Positions 57,101 to 64,000 of a stretch of 64,000 bases of DNA are shown piece after piece. The notes below the pieces were generated by a model. That model saw only the letters and a program-made list of their open reading frames with translations, did no database searches and was not told where the DNA came from. The DNA is from Elgaria multicarinata webbii (lineage: Eukaryota > Chordata > Lepidosauria > Squamata > Anguidae): positions 22,349,501-22,413,500 of the forward strand of contig NC_086172.1 of NCBI RefSeq assembly GCF_023053635.1. Direction: 5' to 3'. Within the stretch, counting starts at the first letter, position 1. Every line of letters begins with the position of its first letter. The position numbers and the translations under genes are program-made.

Positions 57101-60100
57101 AGTGTGGATATTCTGTGTGGAGTGTTTTCCCAAAAAACCCGACCATTGCATGGTTTTTTCCCCCCGCCATACATCCATCACATTTCTCAACATTGGTGTA
57201 AAAACTCCACCGTAGAGTTCTAAAACCACTGTTGAGAAACATGTTGTCTGAACTGAGCCATTATGGAAAGATACTTTGGCCTCTTCCAGCCAGAGATTCA
57301 AGGCCTAGAGGTTTATTTATTTATTACATTTCTATACCACCCAATAGCCAGAGCTCTCTGGGCGGTTCACAAAAATTAAAACCATTCAAAGAGGCTTGTC
57401 GCTACACTGGGCCTTTAAAGTGGCAGTGCACAATTTCACGGAATACTGGAGCAAAGTGTGTCTTAAGCTCCACTACGTGGCAGCTTGACTACACAAGCAT
57501 GAATTCTGGCTGCCATTGACCTAGATAGTGATGAATATTTCTTATTTCCACCCTGCTTTTCTACTAATGTACTCAAAGCAGTTAACAGCATAGATCATAG
57601 ATGGCCTTTGCTGAGGGTTCATCCAGTTCTATCCTTTGTTCTTTTTCTTCCATATTTTTAAAATAAAATATTAGTTGCTCTCCTTCAGATTTTTCAGTAA
57701 GTGGTGATAAGTGTGTCTGAACCGTATTTGGATGTCTGCTGATAACTGTTTTTAATACTCAGCAATACTATGACATCACATCAGACATGATGACTGCAGA
57801 GATGCTCCTGATAGCTAAGGAAAATTTGCAGACTCACATAGAAATTGACACGGAGGAGAGAGAACTTAAAAGCCTTATCAATCCTTTGCACATTTGGATG
57901 AACAGGTAAGAAGATGAAAAGGAACTGCAATGGAGTCTCAAAACCTTCAGTCTAATCCATTTTCCCTTACATAATACAACTGTCATGCAAAGCAGAACGA
58001 TTGCTGAATCTGGAACATGTGCATGAATGAATACACTGTTCGTTTGTTTGTTTGCTTGTGATACAAAGATCCCCATCCTTGCATATGAGCAGTGAGGCAG
58101 CCATGACGTGTTTGGGTAAATATGGAAAGAATTCTTGGAGGCATGTGCTAAATCTAACTCTTCCCTATGGTAGGAGAAGTGACTACTACTCTCAGGATCT
58201 AACGACTGCTTATCCCCACTCCCATTCTCCTCTGCCACCCACTGCCCTGTTTCCTCTATCCATTCTGGCTCCTAGTATCTCTTCCCCCCTCCTCTTCTCA
58301 TCTCTTTCTTCATCTCTGCTACCTTGATTTCTTTCCATTGTTAATTTTGACTTACTTAATGTGGTGATGGAATTGGACAGCATTTTCATTACAGAGAGGT
58401 GTGACGAACTCAACCTTCCCCCACCATATCTTTCTAGACACAACGTTGAACCAACAACATGGCCAGCCTAGACACCCAGAATTACATTTCTATACATTCC
58501 AGGCTGACTCTCCAGCTTTACCTCCCCCTCCCCAGTAACTCAGCTTATATTAATGAAGTAACAAATGCGGTTCAAAGTAATACATGTTGGAGTGAAAAAT
58601 CTAGAGGCTGGAGCAGCTGGGATTGTTTTACTGAGAAAAAAAAGGCAAGTAAGGGGAGACCTGCATGGCGGTGAGAAAGTGGATAGAGATACTCTGCTCC
58701 CTTCTCTCATAATACTAGAACCGGGGTTCATCTCATGAAGCTGATTGGTGGGAGATTCAGAACAGATAAAAGGAAGCACTTCTTCACACAGTGCATAGCT
58801 AAACTATGAAATTCACTACAACATGATGTTGTGATAGCCAACAAATCGGATGGCTTTAAGGGGATTGGACAAATCGCAGGAAGAAACATTAACAATCTCA
58901 GATATGCAGATGACACCACTTTGATGGCTGAAAGCGAGGAGGAGCTGAGGAGCCTTATGACAAAGGTGAAAGAAGAAAGTGCAAAAGCTGGGTTGCAGTT
59001 AAACCTCAAAAAAACCAAGATTATGGCAACCAGCTTGATTGATAACTGGCAAATAGAGGGAGAAAACATGGAGGCAGTGACAGACTTTGTATTTCTGGGC
59101 GCAAAGATTACCGCAGACGCTGACTGCAGCCAGGAAATCAGAAGACGTTTACTTCTTGGGAGGAGAGCAATGACAAATCTTGATAAAATAGTTAAGAGCA
59201 GAGACACCACACTGACAACAAAGGTCCGCATAGTTAAAGCAATGGTATTCCCCGTAGTAACCTATGGCTGCGAGAGCTGGACCATAAGGAAAGCTGAGCG
59301 AAGGAAGATAGATGCTTTTGAACTGTGGTGTTGGAGGAAAATTCTGAGAGTGCCTTGGACTGCAAGAAGATCAAACCAGTCCATACTCCAGGAAATAAAG
59401 CCAGACTGCTCACTTGAGGGAATGGTATTAAAGGCAAAACTGAAGTACTTTGGCCACATAATGAGAAGACAGGATACCCTGGAGAAGAGGCTGATGCTAG
59501 GGAAAGTGGAAGGCAAAAGGAAGGACCAAGGGCAAGATGGATGGATGATATTCTGGAGGTGACAGACTTGACCTTGGGGTAGCTGGGGGTGGCAACGGCC
59601 GACAGAAAGCTCTGGCGTGGGCTGGTCCATGAAGTCACAAAGAGTCGGAAACGACTGAACGAATAAACAAACAAACAAAAAAGGCTAGGAATGGCTGCTA
59701 GTCCTCATGGCTATGTTCTCCTTCCAGTATCAGAGGCAGTAAGCCTTTGTAAACCAATTGCTGGGGAACATGAGCAGGAGGTTGCTGTTTCACTCATGTC
59801 TAGGGTGACCATATGAAAAGGAGGACAGGGCCCCTGTGTCTTTAATAGTTGTATTAAAAAGGGAATTTCAGCTGGGGCCATTTGTATACCTGCAGCACCT
59901 GGTGAAATTCCCTCTTCATCCCAACAGTTAAAGCTGCAGGAGCTATACTAGAGTGACCAGCTACAAAAGAGGGCAAGGCTCCTGCAGCTTTAACTGTTGT
60001 GATGAAGACGGAATTTCACCAGATTCTCCATATGTACAAATGACACCTGCTGAAATTCCCTTTTTAATACTCATGTCTTGCTTGTGGGTTTTGGTTGGCC

Positions 60101-61407
60101 ACTGTGAACAGAATGCTGGACTAGTTGGACCCTTGGTCTGATCCAACATGGCTCTTCTTATGTACTTCTGAAGTGCTTTAGAAATACTTTAGGTCTTTGA
60201 GATTTTCCTTTGTATTTGTGGCAACATCAGCCTAGTGTAAGCTGTTGTGGTGAGTTACTCTTAGGAAGATGATAAGTGAGTGCTAGTGAGCTAGTCTGAA
60301 GTTTCTTTTTATTTTTAAAGCAACAGACCTTTTCTCACCTTCTCTGTGCTTAGTTCTTTTATAAATATATTGAATTGGAAACTGGAGTTGATTTCTCTTA
60401 CCTTGCTTGGAAGCTGGCCTACCTGTGTGCTGGACTATTTGTCATACTTGTAAACCTGCTTTTTAAGGAGTTTAAAATAAATTCTGGAACAGGGGCCCAT
60501 CCTTCTCCATATATATAAAAGCCTGTCTTTTCCTATGGGCAAGGTAACAGCTAATTAAAAAACATGAGAGGGTGTAGAGGAATAGAAACAAAAGGGTGTT
60601 TTGCAGCCTATCTTACCTCAAGCAGGATTTAACCTATGGCGTATAATGAATCACATAGATGAGGGTTGTTGTTGTTGTTTTTAAAAAAAGTCAGCTGCAG
60701 CTCTGCTGTCTTAAAATGATACTACCAGAGCTCATGGCATGGTATTAGTATTCATTTCTTATAATGTAAGCACTAACAGTTGATTGAGGATCATGAAAAC
60801 TTATGAAATAAAAAGGATTTTTTTTAAAAAAAAAATCTCTTGTGTAATTAAACCAGCAGAATTTGTTTGATATTAACAAATTTCCTTATCACTCTTTTCT
60901 TAATCAGAGCATCTGCTCATGTCTGCTATCATCTGATCCCTTTGTTAACCAATGGAAAAATATTTGGGATGGAAACTGAAGTCAGCCTCCATCTGCTTGA
61001 CGGAAAGAACTGCGAAGAAATTCTTGAGAGTATTGTTATGGAGACTCAGGACTTGGCATCCCCTGTCCTTCGCAGTGTCTCCTTGCACACTGAACTGGAC
61101 GAGGCTTTTCTAGACGCTGATGTCATCATTTTGCTTGATGATATCCTTCAGGACACGATCCCAACAATTGAAGATTGCATCCGTCAAGTGACCAGTCAAT
61201 GTGAAATCTATGGTCCTCTGATAGAGAAGAATGCCAAAAGTGATGTCAGAATTGTTGTGATGGGGAAAACCTTTGCCAACCTGAAGGCACTAATGCTTAT
61301 GACACATGCTCCATCCATTAACCCTCGAAATATTGTCACTCTAGCCACACTCTTGGAAAGTGAAGCCAAGGCCTTGTTGGCGAGAAAAATGAAAATGCAT
61401 TCAGCAG
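51142..61407 (+). CDS. MDH1B: MDH1B, malate dehydrogenase 1B (5' five coding exons; gene continues past window)
   Basis: Five exons join in phase: 22+113+135+143+500 nt, 304 full codons. The protein follows human MDH1B closely: [20 protein letters not shown] at the N-terminus, [20 protein letters not shown], and [13 protein letters not shown]. Residues 1-90 are an extension absent from MDH1 and resemble a glutaredoxin-like fold (CPYY at 12-15, GGFNDFLEH late). From about residue 130 the NAD-binding half of an MDH follows, but the glycine loop is RASAHVC, the arginine-bearing substrate loop is replaced ([14 protein letters not shown]), and the Arg/Asp of the catalytic LTRLDHNRA are gone (LATLLESEA). 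The protein therefore looks enzymatically dead or altered. Remaining exons (from DVIIWGN in human) are not seen before the right edge. The open frame is intact. Confidence 0.95.
51370..51525 (-). mobile_element. LINE 3'-end-derived repeat
   Basis: TTTAT-rich start, then CCCAAAGGCTCCCAGAGCG, CTTACAATTGTAAAATAAGG and AAAAAAAGACACGACACGCA match 28071-28232 along its length. Confidence 0.65.
51937..52049 (+). CDS. MDH1B: MDH1B exon 2
   Basis: 113 nt encoding [20 protein letters not shown] and [17 protein letters not shown]. Contains the CPYY motif. Acceptor ACTTCCAG, donor GAG|GTAAAA. The intron before it (51164-51936) holds an L2-end repeat and nothing else I can name. Confidence 0.95.
53198..53332 (+). 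CDS. MDH1B: MDH1B exon 3
   Basis: 135 nt encoding [39 protein letters not shown] and FLEHAQ, phase 0 on both sides. The intron 52050-53197 shows no recognisable feature. Confidence 0.96.
54270..54440. repeat. hAT-like repeat fragment (relative at 21.66 kb)
   Basis: TAGATTGGGATCGACTAGTA, CTGTCTACCAATTGTTTAAC, AGTAGCAACAACAAAATGAC and GGCTGCTGAAATAAAGGA. The preceding stretch 53690-54240 is relatively GC-rich but unrecognised. Confidence 0.45.
54821..54948. repeat. Palindromic MITE
   Basis: GCCTTAGCTAGACCTAAGGT at the left and ACCTTAGGTCTAGCTAAGGC at the right are perfect inverted ends of a 128-bp unit containing CCCGGG words. Related to 24399-24489. From 54950 to 55470 nothing else is named. 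Confidence 0.85.
55475..55800. repeat. hAT-like repeat fragment
   Basis: GGGGGGTTGAACCTCTTTTA, CTCTTGAAACCACATCCCAG and AAGGGTGGGGCCAAAATACA match 18270 and 30596. From 55800 to 56715 nothing further is named. Confidence 0.5.
56717..57261. mobile_element. MITE-like element with 24-bp inverted ends
   Basis: ATGGCTCTGTTCAGACAACA on the left faces TGTTGTCTGAACTGAGCCAT on the right across 545 bp. No transposase is visible. The small element at 46352 shares the GTTCAGA-ACA plan. Confidence 0.75.
57305..57390 (-). mobile_element. L2-group LINE 3' end
   Basis: TTTATTTATTTATTACATTT and CCACCCAATAGCCAGAGCTC then GGGCGGTTCACAAAAATTAA are the reverse complement of the 3' end of the LINE at 8763-9410. 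Confidence 0.8.
57763..57905 (+). CDS. MDH1B: MDH1B exon 4
   Basis: 143 nt encoding [40 protein letters not shown] and PLHIWMN. Human has LYYDVTSSMTTELMMVIAQE. Ends with AG for Arg138. Confidence 0.94.
58871..59678 (+). mobile_element. RTE/BovB LINE, 5'-truncated, long open frame
   Basis: The plus strand from within 58831-59562 encodes [80 protein letters not shown] and [20 protein letters not shown]: the YADD end of the reverse transcriptase and the BovB C-terminus, without an internal stop to 59562. The 3' end reads GGGCTGGTCCATGAAGTCAC and AAGAGTCGGAAACGACTGAA with an AAAC-rich tail. Endonuclease and most of the RT are absent, so it is immobile. Its open frame suggests a fairly recent insertion. 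Confidence 0.93.
59801..60068. mobile_element. Double-palindrome hAT-like element, copy E, exact TSD
   Basis: TAGGGTGACCATATGAAAAG opens it and GAAATTCCCTTTTTAAT closes it; the last ~55 bp of the full element are absent. The flanks read CTCATGTC on both sides (59793-59800 and 60070-60077, with an extra A before each). The intact duplication around a shortened element suggests that the shortened form itself was mobilised. Confidence 0.85.
60908..61407 (+). CDS. MDH1B: MDH1B exon 5 (NAD-binding half of the MDH fold)
   Basis: 500 nt encode residues 138-304: [60 protein letters not shown] and [16 protein letters not shown]. The donor is CAG|GTAAGC. The METQD segment keeps the MELQD of MDH1. Nothing resembling exon 6 is found up to 64000. 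Confidence 0.94.
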
Positions 61408-62129
61408 GTAAGCAGCAGACAATTGTGGGCTGATTACTATTCATTGAATTATTTTGGATGTTTATGTTATCCTGGTTCAGGGCAAATTATGTTTGAAACC
61501 ACACTTCAAAAAAACATATGAGAAATAAAAATCTGACCAAAGTATATATCCTTATAAAATCCATAAAATTCCTCAAGGTTACAAATATTCCAAGAACTAC
61601 ATATCCCAGTGCCAACACTGAAAATGAAGGACGTATGAAGTTCAGGCTTTGACTGAGGACCTTAGGGCTAGGCATTGGGTTTAAACTGAAAATCACCATG
61701 TGGGCTGCAATTTGTGTAGTACAGTTGGGTGGCTTGTGAGTGGAAAAGGGAATAATGAGGAAAACCTGATCAGTGTTATGTGAACCACAGTCTCCACAAT
61801 GCTTTTTAGGCATTTTTGCCAACCAATGATGCCATAGGTCCACCGTGGCACCTGTAGGCTTCTACCAGATATATCAAGGCACGACACATCACGGAACCCT
61901 ATGGACTGTGATAAAGTATTCCTCACAGCCCTTCAGCTGATTCAGATAAAATCTGGCTGGGGCCTGAAGATTCTCAAAAACCTAGCGGTCGATTCGGATG
62001 CAAAATTCTTCTTCAGGGATTTGTCCCTCATCTAGGGTACTTCCAGACCAAGCTTTCGTTGTGCTGTTACCCTGCCTCAAGCTTGGAATTTTACAGGGGA
62101 GCTGCACAATACCTTTTGATTGTCAGTAT

Positions 62130-62215
62130 TAGGAGATTTATTTATTTATTTATTTATTACATTTCTATACCGCCCAATAGCCGAAGCTCTCTGGGCGGTT
62201 CACAAAAATTAAAAA
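62130..62215 (-). mobile_element. L2-group LINE 3' end
   Basis: TTTA-repeat, TTTCTATACCGCCCAATAGC and CGAAGCTCTCTGGGCGGTTC, as at 57305. The intron stretch 61440-62130 otherwise shows nothing I can name. Confidence 0.8.
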
Positions 62216-62519
62216 TTACTTGTAACTGCTTTGATTGTGAGCGTGACAAGAAGCTTAATTACTTCACATGTGGTAATTATTTCACATGTGTGGCGCAATC
62301 CTGGGTATGTTTACTTAGAACTGAGTCCTGCTGTATTCAATGGGGCTTACTCCTTGAGTCTGTTTAGTAATGTAGCCCAAGTAACCTTGAGTATGTAGCC
62401 TCCTGGGGCGGTAACAGGGCAAATGTTGACACATTTCTCAATTCACTTGATAACTGAATGGACATGCATAGGCTGTTCTTGTGGGTAGTTATTAGGGTCA
62501 TACATCTCTGAGTGTTGGG

Positions 62520-62960
62520 ACACCCTCCCTGCTTCTTTGTGGGCGGTCGTCTGAGGGACCACGGCCCTCACAAGGCAAGATGGCAGCTAGCTGAGGTGTC
62601 ACACGCTGGCCCCATTAGGGTAGCCTTTGTTCCCCCCCCCTCTCCCGCAGTGTTCGAGTAGGGCTGAAGGGGGGCGGCAGCGAGAGGTGGGCCAGTCTAT
62701 TTCAGTTTGGGTGACTGTCTTCTGACTGAGCCCCATCACCCGCTTGGTGTTTAAGTGGGCGACTCGAAACATGCCTCTATGTGCGTATAAGAAATCAGCC
62801 AGCTGACTGTTCACGAGGGGCAACCTCCACAGGAGTGACAGGTTGATACATCTTCTCCACTTCACGCGACTGGGTGAACAACTTAGGCGGCACGTCATGT
62901 TCCTCCGCGTGCCTCCTCCGTGTGACTAACACACTTCATTCTGCTTTTGTGTTCTCGCAC
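62520..62960. other. Unidentified GC-rich island in MDH1B intron 5
   Basis: About 440 bp distinctly richer in GC and CpG than its surroundings. On the minus strand a frame at 62898-62599 reads RVKWRRCINLSLLWRLPLVN and FLYAHRGMFRVAHLNTKRVM, with no family I know. Another minus frame (EEHDVPPKLFTQSREVEKMY) ends in stops. It could be part of a processed pseudogene or an unlisted mobile element. No splice signals or repeats were matched. Confidence 0.35.
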
Positions 62961-63037
62961 TCAACGCGAGCACTCAGCTTTTTGCCTGGAAGTATCCTAG
63001 TCTATGCTTAATGAGCACATCTTTCTAAAGAATGATG

Positions 63038-63083
<46 letters not shown>
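63038..63083. repeat. (AT)n microsatellite
   Basis: More than twenty uninterrupted TA units. From 63085 to 64000 only the SINE-like fragment below is recognised. Confidence 0.95.
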
Positions 63084-63086
<3 letters not shown>

Positions 63087-63246
63087 TGGGATGAATTCTC
63101 TTCCCAGATAATGATGGACGTTAAAACATTTTAAAGTGAATGAACATGAAAACCACAGATTTGCACATTTGTATGCTTCATATAATTCCCATTGCTCCAT
63201 TGTACTGACAAGGTTTTCTGTTTGAAATGAACATAGCACGTTTTCT

Positions 63247-63420
63247 TTTACTGAGTCAGACCACGGTTCCATCTAGTCCACTCCAACAGGCCACAGCTCT
63301 CTGAGCTGTTTCCCATCACCTGCCATCGGAGATCCCTTTAAATGGAAGCACTAGAGACTGAAACGTGCATATTCTGAAGGCAAAGCTTATATTCTGCCAC
63401 CAACCCAGTGGCCCCAACAA
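63247..63420 (-). repeat. SINE-like repeat fragment
   Basis: TACTGAGTCAGACCACGGTT, CCATCTAGTCCACTCCAACA and CATCGGAGATCCCTTTAAAT belong to the family seen at 21436. Confidence 0.5.
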
Positions 63421-64000
63421 ATTAGAAAGAAAATCTAGAAATGGACGAGGAGCTTCACCACAAATGAAAGACTAATGGCTCCTAGTGGCTGAATCATCAA
63501 TTTGAGATCACCAGCAAAGAGCAAACAGTATCTATGATGGATGTAACCACTATGGAATCCAATGAAAGAGTGGGTACATCTGAACATTTGAAGCAGAATT
63601 TTGGTGGGTTAAACTTTGTTTGGGATTATGAACATGTACCCAATAATCCTCCCCAAAAGAGCAGAGTGTCATTAACTGTATGACACAAGGATTTAAAATA
63701 TGACATGCAAGACCTTAGTCCCAAAACCCCTTCCACTAAAACTGCTAGTACCACAGTGCTCATGTGACTTTATCATACTTATTTTTAAGCATGGGCTGAA
63801 ACCAATAGAAGTTGCTTATAAACAGCAGAAGTGTTCATTGTTTCCTGGAACACAGCAGAAAACATACGTCTCCTGAAAATAGTCATGGGTTAGAAAAAGC
63901 AGCTAACTCCTGTCCAAGGCAGTGGGACTTAACCAACGCACATGTGTAAGATTCCGTTGAAGATTTCTCCAGTGAAATGTTGCCACCTCTTTACAATCTC

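Larger units (their letters stand above)
58540..60165 (+). mobile_element. CR1-like LINE 3' end split by two later insertions
   Basis: Part 1 (about 58540-58870): GGTTCATCTCATGAAGCTGA, AAGGAAGCACTTCTTCACAC and GATGGCTTTAAGGGGATTGG. Part 2 (about 59680-59800): GGCTAGGAATGGCTGCTAGT and GTATCAGAGGCAGTAAGCCT. Part 3 (60069-60165): TTGCTTGTGGGTTTTGGTTG and GGTCTGATCCAACATGGCTC with TTCTTATGTACTTCTG at the end. The three parts make one continuous CR1-like 3' end once the BovB and the hAT-like insert are set aside. Confidence 0.75.

Noticed and set aside
56781-57301. Minus-strand frames of 103-153 codons
   Set aside because: They lie wholly inside the 545-bp inverted-end element at 56717-57261 and its edge; no transposase motif.
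61408-64000. MDH1B exon 6 (human DVIIWGN segment)
   Set aside because: No matching frame with splice sites is visible; the intron probably continues past the window.
1-64000. LTR elements, endogenous viruses, Polintons, CRISPR arrays or prokaryotic operons
   Set aside because: No paired long terminal repeats, protease/integrase or capsid motifs, spaced direct-repeat arrays or operon-like gene packing were seen.

Overview
The window is vertebrate nuclear DNA, almost certainly from a squamate reptile (lizard or snake). Three observations support this. Two spliced vertebrate genes lie head to head. The repeats are a mix typical of squamates: CR1, L2-type, L1, RTE/BovB and R2/R4-like LINEs, tRNA-derived SINEs of the Sauria-SINE kind, and many hAT-like miniature elements. 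Long AT-rich non-coding stretches carry microsatellites. There is no prokaryotic or organellar signal.

Region 1-32.6 kb is gene-poor and repeat-dense. It holds a CR1 reverse-transcriptase fragment (1-1152, minus), foldback elements, an R2/R4-like LINE tail near 2.0-2.5 kb, and a pair of inverted copies of an unrecognised Cys/Trp-rich exon (5.78-7.0 kb). It also holds an ancient-looking paired non-coding element (8.0-8.4 and 15.0-15.3 kb), a hAT transposon remnant (12.41-13.34 kb), an L1 tail, a SINE at 15.94 kb, two hAT-like 0.6 kb elements (16.3 and 18.6 kb), a 240-bp near-perfect palindrome (19.4-19.7 kb), an L2 copy (22.2-23.1 kb), and a seven-unit G-rich minisatellite with higher-order structure (28.28-29.0 kb).

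Region 32.64-51.0 kb is FASTKD2 on the minus strand, complete in its coding sequence. I could place eleven coding exons whose phases agree exactly and sum to 2058 nt (685 codons plus stop). They end in a RAP domain. A likely untranslated first exon lies near 50.9-51.0 kb.

Region 50.8-51.16 kb is a CpG-rich shared promoter with ETS-like, E-box and YY1-like sequences and a perfect RFX X-box. Transcription diverges from it into FASTKD2 (left) and MDH1B (right). Five MDH1B coding exons (304 codons) lie between 51.14 and 61.41 kb; the rest lies beyond the right edge. The two genes are unrelated in function: FASTKD2 is a mitochondrial RNA-binding protein, and MDH1B is a malate-dehydrogenase-like protein that has lost catalytic residues. 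The same adjacency exists in human 2q33, which supports both calls. MDH1B intron 4 holds a datable stack of insertions: a CR1-like LINE split by a BovB LINE and by a hAT-like foldback element with an exact target duplication.

Stretches not listed below showed me nothing I can name.
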